This document shows positions 43,842 through 51,606 of a DNA stretch of 64,000 bases, one piece after another. The position numbers were made by a program, and so were the translations under genes. The notes below the pieces were generated by a model. The model saw nothing but the letters and a program-made list of their open reading frames with translations, was not told the DNA's origin and made no database searches. Each line of letters begins with the position of its first letter. The first letter of the stretch is position 1. This DNA comes from Pseudaminobacter sp040049255 (GTDB taxonomy: Bacteria; Pseudomonadota; Alphaproteobacteria; Rhizobiales; Rhizobiaceae): the NCBI RefSeq assembly GCF_040049255.1, contig NZ_JBDZDR010000011.1:1-64000 (forward strand), read 5' to 3'.

Positions 43842-44741
43842 TCAGCCCTGGTCCCGCGCCTTGAACCACTGCGCGAGGAAATCGACAAGCACCCGAACCT
43901 TCGCCGGCAAATAGCGGCGGTGCGGATAGACCGCAAAGATCCCGCCGCCGGGCAGAATATGGTCATCCAGCAAAGGCACCAGGCGCCCGCCCTCTATATC
44001 TGCGGCCGCAATGAAATCGGGCAAAATGGCAAAGCCCAGCCCTGCAAGAGCGGCCGCGCGGGTCGCAAGCGGACTGTTGACCTCCATCTGCCCGGAGACC
44101 GAGACGGTTATGGTTTCGCCATTTTCGCCCAGGAACGGCCAGTTCGAGAGCCAGCGGCCGTTGGTGTCGATGATGCAGGGCATGCCCGCAAGATCCTGTG
44201 GACGCGCTGGGCGGCCATGCTTCTCTATGAGTTCCGGCGAGCCGCAGACCCTGACCGAGAACGGCGCCAGGCGGCGCGCAATCAGCGAGGAGCTTTCGAG
44301 CCGCGAAATGCGGATTGCAAGGTCGAAACCTTCCTCCACGAGATCCACGAAGCGGTCATCGAGATGGATGTCGAGCACGATGTCGGGATGCGCCTTGGCG
44401 AAGTCGATCAGGCACTGGCCTATGGGAGCATCGGCAAAGGTGCGCGGCGCGGAAAGCTTGATGCGCCCGCGCACGTCTCCGGAAGATTCGCGCACGTCGT
44501 CGGCCAGGCTGTCCACTTCGCGAATGATCTCGGTGGCGCGGCGATAATAGGTGTGGCCGGCCTCTGTCAGCGAAAACTGGCGCGTGGTGCGGTTGAGCAG
44601 CAGCGCGCCCAGCTCGTCCTCCAGCTCGCGCACATACTTGGAAAGCAGCGCCTTCGAGCGGCCGATCTTGCGGGCTGCGGCCGAAAAGCCCTCCGCCTCG
44701 ACCACGTCGATGAAGGCGCGCATGCGGGTAAGCGTGTCCAT
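43842..44741 (-). CDS. LysR family transcriptional regulator
   Basis: A 299-residue LTTR. The N-terminal winged helix is MRAFIDVVEAEGFSAAARKI, RSKALLSKYVRELEDELGAL. The rest is the periplasmic-binding-protein-like effector domain. I use ATG 44741; an upstream reading would run into the amidase gene. It ends 66 bp from the DUF1007 start and lies 4 bp after the amidase stop in the same direction. Confidence 0.92.
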   Translation of the reverse strand: MDTLTRMRAFIDVVEAEGFSAAARKIGRSKALLSKYVRELEDELGALLLNRTTRQFSLTEAGHTYYRRATEIIREVDSLADDVRESSGDVRGRIKLSAPRTFADAPIGQCLIDFAKAHPDIVLDIHLDDRFVDLVEEGFDLAIRISRLESSSLIARRLAPFSVRVCGSPELIEKHGRPARPQDLAGMPCIIDTNGRWLSNWPFLGENGETITVSVSGQMEVNSPLATRAAALAGLGFAILPDFIAAADIEGGRLVPLLDDHILPGGGIFAVYPHRRYLPAKVRVLVDFLAQWFKARDQG

Positions 44742-44745
44742 AAAT

Positions 44746-45957
44746 TCAGTCCTTGCCGGCCGTTTCAAGAATGCGCCGACCAAGCGCGATCAGCTGAAGG
44801 TCACTGTGGGCAGGGCCGAGCAGCGAAATCCCGAACGGTGCGCCGTCCACTTGTCCGAGCGGCAGCGAAATCTGCGGAAAGCCCGACAGGCCGGAAAGAC
44901 AGAGAAGCCGCAACGCCCGCTCGCGATAGGCGAGCAGATGGTCCGGCGTCTCCGCTTGCAGTGGCGCGGCGCCTGGAACCGTCGGCAGCACGAGATAGCC
45001 GTCTTCACCGAGCAGCGTGCCCAGCTCCTCGCGGAAGGCCGCGCGGAATTCCCGTGCCTGCGCCAGCGCGGAATCATCCACCGTCTGGCCGAACCGGAAC
45101 CTGTCCTCTACGCTTTTGTCGAGGCTGCCCGGGTGCGTTTCGATCCAGCGGCCCTGACTTTCCCATCCCTCGCGCGCCTGGATTTTTCTAAAACACCAGT
45201 AGAGGTCGTCGGAACTCTGGCCAAGCGGCGCCGCCATTTCCACCTCGCTCAGCGCGTCGGCTACGGTACCCAGCATGCGGCGGTATTCGGCAGCTTCCGC
45301 GGGGCCGAGGACGAGCTCGTCCAGCATCTCAAGGCGGAGCAACTTGCCTTCCCGCAGGGGGGCGGGTGGGGCGCCCAACACCACTCTCGCCACCGCCTCA
45401 TAGACATCGATGTCCTTGGCGAACCAGCCGAACGTGTCGAGCGAGGGCGCCAGCGGCGCGGTGCCGTCCAGCGATATGCTGCCGTGGGTGGTGCGCAGGC
45501 CGATCAGGCCGCAAAAACTCGCCGGCGCGCGGATGGAGCCGCCGGTGTCGGATCCCGTCGCAATATCTGCCAATCCTGCCGCCACCGCCGCGGCCGAGCC
45601 GGACGACGAGCCGCCGGTGACACGATCAGGCGCCGCCGAATTCACCGGGTGCGGATAGTGCGCATTCTGCCCCATCAGCGAGAAGGCGAATTCGTCGGTC
45701 TGGGTCTTGCCGAGGAAGTGCGCCCCAGCGTCCAGAAACATCTGTATGGCGGGTGCCGTTCTTGCCGCCGGGCTCGCCTCGGCCAGCCTTTCGGGATTGC
45801 CGCAGCCGGTTGGATAACCGGCCACGTCGAAAATGTCCTTCACGCCGACGCCAAGCCCGGTCAAGGAGCCCGATTTTGCATTGGGAACAGCCACTTGCGG
45901 CAGGTCCAGAAACGCATTGAGACGATCGCGCATGTCGATCATTGTTCCACAAATCAT
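44746..45957 (-). CDS. Amidase-signature hydrolase
   Basis: A 403-residue amidase. The Ser-cisSer-Lys triad is visible: K40 (GVGVKDIFDVAG), a serine in GGSSSGSAAAVAAG (115-128) and nucleophile S141 (SDTGGSIRAPAS). Members hydrolyse amides or mediate Asp-tRNA/Glu-tRNA transamidation; this short stand-alone form is a hydrolase rather than GatA, which is longer and clustered with gatB/gatC. The start may instead be ATG 45942. It is followed by LysR, a plausible regulator. Confidence 0.88.
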   Translation of the reverse strand: MICGTMIDMRDRLNAFLDLPQVAVPNAKSGSLTGLGVGVKDIFDVAGYPTGCGNPERLAEASPAARTAPAIQMFLDAGAHFLGKTQTDEFAFSLMGQNAHYPHPVNSAAPDRVTGGSSSGSAAAVAAGLADIATGSDTGGSIRAPASFCGLIGLRTTHGSISLDGTAPLAPSLDTFGWFAKDIDVYEAVARVVLGAPPAPLREGKLLRLEMLDELVLGPAEAAEYRRMLGTVADALSEVEMAAPLGQSSDDLYWCFRKIQAREGWESQGRWIETHPGSLDKSVEDRFRFGQTVDDSALAQAREFRAAFREELGTLLGEDGYLVLPTVPGAAPLQAETPDHLLAYRERALRLLCLSGLSGFPQISLPLGQVDGAPFGISLLGPAHSDLQLIALGRRILETAGKD

Positions 45958-46059
45958 CCACTTTGGCGCAGCTTCGTTCGATGATCGGCTTTTTACAAGC
46001 GCCCTTAAGATTTTTGTTGATTGTGACGGACCCTGACCCTATATGCGCGCTTGCCCAAA

Positions 46060-46484
46060 GTCGCACGTGCCTGTGGGCGTCCCCCGACCCTCGAATGGCG
46101 AGGAAATCGGGACGGTACCTGGGAAGTAACGAGCCCAGTTGGTTTAGCGGCCAACCGCTAAGCCAAGGACGCCTTGAAGCAACGACGGTGCGGGCCTTTC
46201 TGGTGTCTGCCGATCGTCCATAGATCGGGGTTACTGAAGAGGCACACCTTCATTGCCGGCAGTGCGGAACGGGTCTCCCAATCCAAGCCAAGGCAGACAA
46301 AGCGAGCAAAGGCCGCAAGGCACGAGCTCATCGCCGCGTGAAAGCGTTTTTTCGTTCCGGGATCTCCACCGCCCGGTTCGTCGACTCGCATTCATGCCTT
46401 TGTCCATAGCGGCAACAGCGACCGAAGGGGATCGCGCCGCAGCTTTGTTTTCGCGTGGGGAACACCCGCGCCAAGGAGAGACCC
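46060..46484 (+). promoter_or_regulatory. Long leader upstream of the decarboxylase, possible speF-type element
   Basis: A ~420-base gene-free region before a basic-amino-acid decarboxylase. It has a hairpin GGTTTAGCGG-CCAA-CCGCTAAGCC at 46141-46163 and a run of six T at 46350-46356. Alphaproteobacterial ornithine decarboxylase genes are known to carry the conserved speF RNA element in this place. I could not confirm its consensus by eye, so the assignment rests on context. The full gap is 45958-46484 and shows no coding gene. Confidence 0.45.
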
Positions 46485-47618
46485 ATGGCCACCCAGCGCA
46501 TCCTCGATTTCCTCGCCACCCGACGTCCCGACGGCCCGTGCCTGGTTCTGGACCTCGAAGTCGTGCGCGACAACTATCATGCCTTCGAGAAGGCTCTGCC
46601 CAATTCCAGGATCTACTACGCGGTGAAGGCCAACCCCGCGCCGGAGATCCTGCGCCTGCTCGCGTCGCTCGGCTCGTGTTTCGACACCGCTTCGGTGGCC
46701 GAGATCGAGATGGCGCTGAGCGCGGGTGCGACGGCCGATCGCATCTCCTATGGCAACACGATCAAGAAGGAGCGCGACATTGCGCGCGCCCATGCGCTCG
46801 GCATCCGCCTCTTCGCCGTGGACAGTGTCGAGGAGGTCGAGAAGATCGCCCGCGCCGCCCCCGGCGCGCGCGTCTTCTGCCGCGTGCTGACCGATGGCGA
46901 AGGTGCGGAATGGCCGCTGTCGCGCAAGTTCGGCTGCGTGCCGGCGATGGCGGTCGACGTGCTGCGTCATGCCAGGCTGATGGGTCTCGATGCCTATGGC
47001 GTGTCGTTCCATGTCGGCTCGCAGCAGACCGACCTGGTTGCCTGGGACCGCGCGCTGGCCGACGCCAGGGCCGTCTTCTCGGCGCTGGCGCAGGAAGGGA
47101 TCACGCTGCGCATGGTCAACATGGGCGGTGGCTTCCCCACGCGCTACCTGAAGGACGTGCCCACCGCCCAGGCCTACGGCGAGGCGATCTTCGAGGCGCT
47201 GAGCAAGCATTTCGGCAACCGCATCCCGGAAACCATCATCGAGCCGGGCCGCGGCATGGTGGGCAATGCCGGCGTCATCAAGTCGGAAGTCGTGCTGATT
47301 TCCAAGAAGGCCGACAACGACAATGTGCGCTGGGTCTATCTCGACATCGGCAAGTTCGGCGGCCTGGCCGAGACGATGGATGAGGCGATCCGCTACCCGA
47401 TCGTCACCCCGCGCGACGGCGATGTGGCGGAGCCTTGCGTGCTCGCCGGCCCGACCTGCGACTCGGCCGACGTGCTTTACGAGAAGGCGCCCTATCCGCT
47501 GCCGGTCTCGCTGACCATCGGCGACGAGGTGCTGATCGAAGGCACCGGCGCCTATACGACGACCTACTCGGCCGTCGCCTTCAACGGCTTCGAGCCTCTC
47601 CGATCCTACGTGATCTGA
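46485..47618 (+). CDS. Ornithine/lysine decarboxylase (fold-type III, PLP)
   Basis: A 377-residue eukaryotic-type ODC that decarboxylates ornithine (or lysine) to putrescine (or cadaverine). PLP lysine K48 (YYAVKANP), H176 (SFHVGSQ), the phosphate loop GGGFP (214-218), EPGR (253-256) and C325 in GPTCDSAD, which comes from the partner subunit in the dimer, are all intact. AAGGAGA precedes ATG 46485; the upstream in-frame extension is part of the leader. CDS rather than CDG after C325 occurs in both ODC and lysine/ornithine enzymes, so substrate range is uncertain. Confidence 0.93.
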   Translation: MATQRILDFLATRRPDGPCLVLDLEVVRDNYHAFEKALPNSRIYYAVKANPAPEILRLLASLGSCFDTASVAEIEMALSAGATADRISYGNTIKKERDIARAHALGIRLFAVDSVEEVEKIARAAPGARVFCRVLTDGEGAEWPLSRKFGCVPAMAVDVLRHARLMGLDAYGVSFHVGSQQTDLVAWDRALADARAVFSALAQEGITLRMVNMGGGFPTRYLKDVPTAQAYGEAIFEALSKHFGNRIPETIIEPGRGMVGNAGVIKSEVVLISKKADNDNVRWVYLDIGKFGGLAETMDEAIRYPIVTPRDGDVAEPCVLAGPTCDSADVLYEKAPYPLPVSLTIGDEVLIEGTGAYTTTYSAVAFNGFEPLRSYVI

Positions 47619-47629
47619 CGGCTCGTGAC

Positions 47630-47651
47630 GGGCACCTGTTTGCAGGTGCCC
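47630..47651 (+). terminator. Hairpin after the decarboxylase gene
   Basis: GGGCACCTG-TTTG-CAGGTGCCC, a 9-bp perfect stem 12 bases after the stop. No T-run, so it may stabilise the message rather than terminate. Confidence 0.5.
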
Positions 47652-47790
47652 GGCGGCCGCCAGATCATCCTGCCCGCCGGCGTCTTTGTTGGCGCATGGT
47701 CCTTTCCGAAGCCGAAGCGGCTTGCGGGCCATGCGCGTGCCGGTGGCGGGTTCGCTCGTGGAAAAACTCCGCTTGTGAAGGATCGCGGAA

Positions 47791-48405
47791 ATGGAACAGA
47801 TCGTTGAGAAATTTGGCGCGGCCATGCCGCTGCTGGTCTCCCCCACAAGCGGGGAGATTGGCAGTTGCGCGGCCTTCACTATCACCGCCGAAACCCCGTC
47901 CGACATCGGTGCACGCGAGGCGCTGCTCGATCGCGCCATGGGCGTGCTGCGCCGGCGCAAGTCTTCGGAGAAGCTGCGCCGCGGCCGCCTGCCTTCGGCG
48001 GGATTGGCCTTCGTTGCGCGCGATCCGGCCGGAGCAGTGGTCGGCACCGTGCGGCTCTGGGATGTGGCGTTGGGGGACGGCGGGTGCGACGCGCTGCTGC
48101 TCGGGCCGCTTGCCGTAGAACCGTCGCTTATGGGAGCCGGCATCGGCTCTGCCCTTATGCGTCATGCAATTGCCGAAGCGGGCAGGCTCGGCCACCGGGC
48201 AATCCTGCTGGTGGGCGACGCGCCTTACTATGCGCGCTTCGGCTTCTCGGCCGACAAGACCGGCGCGCTTGCGATGCCGGGGCCCTATGAGCGGCATCGC
48301 CTGCTGGCGCTGGAGCTTGCCGAGGGGGCGCTGGATGGCGCCGCCGGCGTGCTGAAGGCCGCCGGCCGCCGGCTGAAGCCGTCGAGGACAACGCTGGTGG
48401 CGTGA
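47791..48405 (+). CDS. GNAT N-acetyltransferase (YhbS-like)
   Basis: A 204-residue acetyltransferase. The acetyl-CoA loop lies in LLLGPLAVEPSLMGAGIGSA and LMRHAIAEAG, followed by ILLVGDAPYYARFGFS. These match the YhbS group. The ATG is chosen because AAGGAT and GGAA lie upstream. Same direction as the decarboxylase gene; a polyamine acetylation role is conceivable but the YhbS group has no fixed substrate. Confidence 0.87.
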   Translation: MEQIVEKFGAAMPLLVSPTSGEIGSCAAFTITAETPSDIGAREALLDRAMGVLRRRKSSEKLRRGRLPSAGLAFVARDPAGAVVGTVRLWDVALGDGGCDALLLGPLAVEPSLMGAGIGSALMRHAIAEAGRLGHRAILLVGDAPYYARFGFSADKTGALAMPGPYERHRLLALELAEGALDGAAGVLKAAGRRLKPSRTTLVA

Positions 48406-48433
48406 AGGAATCCCGCGCCGACACTACAGCGCG

Positions 48434-48467
48434 AAAAGCCCGGCGCAACATCAAGCGCCGGGCTTTT
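48434..48467. terminator. Bidirectional terminator
   Basis: AAAAGCCCGGCGC-AACATCAA-GCGCCGGGCTTTT: a 13-bp perfect stem with A-rich and T-rich flanks between two converging genes. Confidence 0.9.
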
Positions 48468-48487
48468 GCTAGCTAAATACGTTGCGA

Positions 48488-48769
48488 TCAGATGATCTGG
48501 CTGAGCGCCATGGCAACGGACATGTCGCCTTCCACCGAGAGCTTCCCGGTCATGAATGCTGTCGTCGGGCTCAGATCGCCGCTGATCATCGACTCCAGAT
48601 CGTCGAGGCTGAGCTTGATCGTGCAGTCGGTGGGCGCGTCGGTGGTCGAGATGGTGGATCCCTCGATCACGATCACGCCGTCGGCGCCCGTGTCGAATTT
48701 CACCGAACGTCCGAAGCCGGAGCTCTCGACGCGGTCCCTGATCTTTTCGACAACAGCTTGAACGCTCAT
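48488..48769 (-). CDS. SCP2 sterol-binding-like domain protein
   Basis: A 93-residue protein made of a single SCP-2 domain: VKFDTGADGVIVIEG, CTIKLSLDDLESMISGDLSP and AFMTGKLSVEGDMSVAMALS. Such domains bind lipids or acyl chains in a hydrophobic tunnel. ATG 48769 has a GGGAG site. Upstream in-frame sequence is not protein-like. It ends 20 bp from a bidirectional terminator. Confidence 0.88.
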   Translation of the reverse strand: MSVQAVVEKIRDRVESSGFGRSVKFDTGADGVIVIEGSTISTTDAPTDCTIKLSLDDLESMISGDLSPTTAFMTGKLSVEGDMSVAMALSQII

Positions 48770-48902
48770 CACAGTGCTCCCTTGTCCCTGAGGTGCGCGG
48801 CTCGAAGCCTGCGCGACGATGCCGGCCTCCGTTTGGAGGCTGAGGTGAACATCGTATAGCCTCCTGTTGACGTAAACGTCAACTTGGGGGCTTTGGCTCG
48901 CC

Positions 48903-49415
48903 TCACTCGGTGGCGGGCGCCGGCCGCAGGAGTTCGCGACGGCGGTTGCTCCTGTCGCGCGTCTCATCCCGAGGCAGGAAATCGATCTGCTCGATGATGA
49001 CCTCGTCGATCATCTTCTCGCCCACTCGGGCATTGATGCTGTCGCGCACCCCGTGCCTGAATGCATCGAGATCGAAATTTTCCCGCTTCGAGAAGTCGAT
49101 CTGCGGATTGGCGTAGAGATAGGTGTAGACCTCGTCGACGATCAGCGATTGGGCAGGGATCGTGAGCTTCTTCAGCTCCTTGGGATCGGCCGTGTAGACG
49201 AGCCGAGCCAGGAAATAGCCATCGATGCTGGCCTTGTTGAAGACCGGAACGGAGATGACGTCGGTCTTGATATAGTCCAGGCCGCCAAGCAGCGGCGGCA
49301 GGGCATTCGGGTCTGCTGTCTTGGCGCTGGAAAACTGGAACGAGAAGAACACCGCCCCGAGCGTAGCGATGCAGATCCAGACCGCCGCGCCGGCGAATTT
49401 GATCAGCGGGCCCAC
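48903..49415 (-). CDS. Membrane-anchored protein at the end of the flagellar cluster
   Basis: A 170-residue protein with one N-terminal helix (FAGAAVWICIATLGAVFFSF) and a periplasmic domain. The plan (short cytoplasmic start, one helix, ~130-residue periplasmic part) recalls FliL, but no FliL motif is clear. GTG start with GGAAGGTG upstream, overlapping the previous gene by 13 bp. Last gene of the minus-strand flagellar series. Confidence 0.65.
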   Translation of the reverse strand: MGPLIKFAGAAVWICIATLGAVFFSFQFSSAKTADPNALPPLLGGLDYIKTDVISVPVFNKASIDGYFLARLVYTADPKELKKLTIPAQSLIVDEVYTYLYANPQIDFSKRENFDLDAFRHGVRDSINARVGEKMIDEVIIEQIDFLPRDETRDRSNRRRELLRPAPATE

Positions 49416-49822
49416 CCGAACTCACCTTCCGAGTAGGTGCCGTCGGCTTCGGCGCGCTTGATGACATCCTGCATGAGCTTTGCCACTTCGCTCACGGCGC
49501 TCATATGCGCGCGGATGACGGATTCGTTTACCGCCAGCTTTTCGCGGAGCTGCTCCAGGCCTTCCCGGTGCTCGGCCACGATCTCGGGCTCGTCCACGCC
49601 CTTGGTGGCGCGGGTCAACTCGTAGAGATACCGGCTCTTGCGCGCGCTGGAGGCGCGGATATCGAACACGCCGCCTGCGCGGATCGCTGCAGTCTCTTCT
49701 TCCAGGGCATCCGAGATGCGACCGATTATGGCCGACAAGTTGCCGAGCAGGGCAGGAGGTGCGGCAGTAGGCGGCGAAGATGGCACCGGCAAATTCTCGG
49801 CAGTCGGATTCTCATCCATCAT
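49403..49822 (-). CDS. Possible FlgN-like flagellar chaperone
   Basis: A 139-residue, mostly helical protein. After a proline-rich N-terminus, residues ~28-130 are heptad-like (LLGNLSAIIGRISDALEEET, LYELTRATKGVDEPE, LEQLREKLAVNESVIRAHMS). This suits FlgN, the chaperone of FlgK and FlgL, both encoded in the cluster. The match is by pattern only. It lies 20 bp after the FlgJ-like gene. Confidence 0.55.
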   Translation of the reverse strand: MMDENPTAENLPVPSSPPTAAPPALLGNLSAIIGRISDALEEETAAIRAGGVFDIRASSARKSRYLYELTRATKGVDEPEIVAEHREGLEQLREKLAVNESVIRAHMSAVSEVAKLMQDVIKRAEADGTYSEGEFGWAR

Positions 49823-49842
49823 GATGGTCTGTCCCGTAATTT

Positions 49843-50403
49843 TTAAAGCTTGGTCTTGGCGGCGACCGCGGCTTCATCGCCGACCAAGTCGCGCACCATC
49901 TTGCGCTGCAAATCCTGAACCAGCGCCGTCGAAAGGCTGGTCTGTTCGTCGGTTTCCGCCTTTCCAGGCCCTCCGGAGACCGGCCCGACAGCAACCTTCC
50001 TTTCCCCTTCCATATAGTGGCCGCCGAGAACTCGATCGGCGATCCCGATGCCACCCCGCTCGGCCATGACGTTTGCCAGCCGCTCGGCCATCATCGACTT
50101 CCACATGTCGCCGGCTACGCCCTTGCCGTAGACGTTTTCAGCGTCCTTCGGCAGCATGTTCTGGACGAAGGTCTGCAAGACCATCGCTTCGAAGCGTTTG
50201 AAGGCATCCGGCGACGTGGTTTCCGTGGCTGCCCGTGCAAAGCTGGCATGCCCTTCTGTCTCGCCCACCGAAAACGCCGCCACTGCACTGCCGCCCGCAG
50301 CGTTGGCCCGCTTCGCCAGCTCGGCGCGCGCCGCCTCGATGCCCGACGGCTCGACCGCACGCGCAACGTCCAAGACAATGTCACTCGGGGGAGAGATCGC
50401 CAA
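49843..50403 (-). CDS. Rod-binding (FlgJ N-domain) protein
   Basis: A 186-residue protein whose core FEAMVLQTFVQNMLPKDAEN, VYGKGVAGDMWKSMMAERLA and GGIGIAD is the rod-binding domain of FlgJ, the rod-cap scaffold. As in many alphaproteobacteria it lacks the muramidase half of enteric FlgJ. A separate transglycosylase encoded at 60.1-60.7 kb may supply that activity. Its C-terminal ~60 residues are not conserved. Confidence 0.85.
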   Translation of the reverse strand: MAISPPSDIVLDVARAVEPSGIEAARAELAKRANAAGGSAVAAFSVGETEGHASFARAATETTSPDAFKRFEAMVLQTFVQNMLPKDAENVYGKGVAGDMWKSMMAERLANVMAERGGIGIADRVLGGHYMEGERKVAVGPVSGGPGKAETDEQTSLSTALVQDLQRKMVRDLVGDEAAVAAKTKL

Positions 50404-50462
50404 GAAAAGCTGTCCTTTTCAATTTCGTGGCTGGATCATGGCCCAATAAGCTTGTGGCAACC

Positions 50463-50849
50463 TTACCGGTCCTCGGAAGCCTTGCGCTCCACCATCTCCA
50501 GCCTCTCGCGGTCGGCCGTCAGCCGTTCCTCCCACTGGAGAGCATCGCGATAGGCCCGCTCGACCATGTTGGTGCGGGCGGTCGCGGTTGCCACCTTAGC
50601 GGCCTCGTCCCTGGCCAGTTGCTGCTGTTCCAACTGGCGCATTCGAGCCTTGTCGATGCGCTGATGGTAGATTTCGGGAAATATCCCGGACAGCGAATCC
50701 TCGGCGTCGAACCGCACCGTCAGTTCACTCGCCTCGTTCTGCGCCGCCAGCGCCTCGGCGATGAACCCGGCATGGCGTGTCTCATGCATCGCCTTCAATT
50801 GCGACTGGACCTTCACGAGCTTTCGCAGTCGTTCCATGCGCGAGGTCAT
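50463..50849 (-). CDS. FliJ-like coiled-coil protein
   Basis: A 128-residue helical protein with long heptads (MERLRKLVKVQSQLKAMHET, EEAKVATATA-like stretches, ERLTADRERLEMVERKASED). Position beside the export-gate gene fliR and the shape fit FliJ, the export-ATPase stalk, but sequence evidence is weak. ATG 50849 is preferred over a 14-residue longer form that overlaps fliR. 4 bp separate it from fliR. Confidence 0.6.
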   Translation of the reverse strand: MTSRMERLRKLVKVQSQLKAMHETRHAGFIAEALAAQNEASELTVRFDAEDSLSGIFPEIYHQRIDKARMRQLEQQQLARDEAAKVATATARTNMVERAYRDALQWEERLTADRERLEMVERKASEDR

Positions 50850-50853
50850 CGGT

Positions 50854-51606
50854 TCATCTCCCGATCGTGGTTGAGAGGAAGCCATCCGCAAAGAGGGTGA
50901 GCAGGGTGCCGACCCCGAAGTAGAAAATGATCAGGCCGCCGGCGATGACGAAGGGCATCGAGATGAAGTAGATCGGGATCTGCGGCACCAGCTTATTGAC
51001 GAAGCCTATGGTCAGGTTGACCAGAACTGCATAGGCGACGAAGGGGCTGCCCAGTCGCAACACGAGAAGAAAGCTCTCTGAAAGCGTATCAGTGACGTCG
51101 ACCAGCGCGGCACGCGGATTGAAGAACGCGTCGAGGGGGGCGACGTCGTAGGACGTCACCAGTGCCTTGATGATCTCGTGATGAAAATCGAAGACAAACA
51201 GCAGCATCAGGGCTGAAAACGAGATGATCGTTGCCAGCGCCGCCTGCAGCTCCGCCTCTTCGACCGCCGTTCCCCCCATGCCGCCATAGCCGATCAGCAT
51301 CGCCATGGCCGAACCGATGAAGTGCAGCGCCATGACGTAGAGGCGCGCCAAACCACCGATGACGCCGCCGATCAACAGCTCTGACACGATCATGGGCGCC
51401 AGCACCTGCGGGCGTTTGTCGACGAAAGGGACGATGTGGTCCCACAGATGGACAAGCAGGGCGCCGGTGGCAGCCATTGCCACGAACAGCCTGATCTGGA
51501 TGGGTACGCGAACGCTCGAAAGTCCGGGCATGAACAGGAAGCACCCGCCGATGCGACAGAACGCCAGGAAGGCCGCAAGCACTACGGTTTCGGGTGCGAC
51601 GGTCAC
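50854..51606 (-). CDS. fliR: Flagellar export gate protein FliR
   Basis: A 250-residue membrane protein of the type III export gate (with FliP, FliQ). Several helices with FLMPGLSSVRVPIQIRLFVA, VGGVIGGLARL-like and FVNKLVPQIPIYFISMPFVI near the C-terminus are typical. GTG start overlapping the flhA stop by 4 bp. Confidence 0.93.
   Translation of the reverse strand: MTVAPETVVLAAFLAFCRIGGCFLFMPGLSSVRVPIQIRLFVAMAATGALLVHLWDHIVPFVDKRPQVLAPMIVSELLIGGVIGGLARLYVMALHFIGSAMAMLIGYGGMGGTAVEEAELQAALATIISFSALMLLFVFDFHHEIIKALVTSYDVAPLDAFFNPRAALVDVTDTLSESFLLVLRLGSPFVAYAVLVNLTIGFVNKLVPQIPIYFISMPFVIAGGLIIFYFGVGTLLTLFADGFLSTTIGR

Noticed and set aside
43620..45191. Plus-strand open frame across DUF1007, LysR and amidase genes
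   Set aside because: It crosses three minus-strand genes with clear motifs and has no domain.
46141..46163. Hairpin considered as a tRNA or terminator
   Set aside because: No cloverleaf can be built and no T-run follows; kept only as part of the decarboxylase leader.
46392..48143. 583-codon minus-strand open frame across the decarboxylase and GNAT genes
   Set aside because: It spans two well-supported plus-strand genes and their gap; shadow composition.
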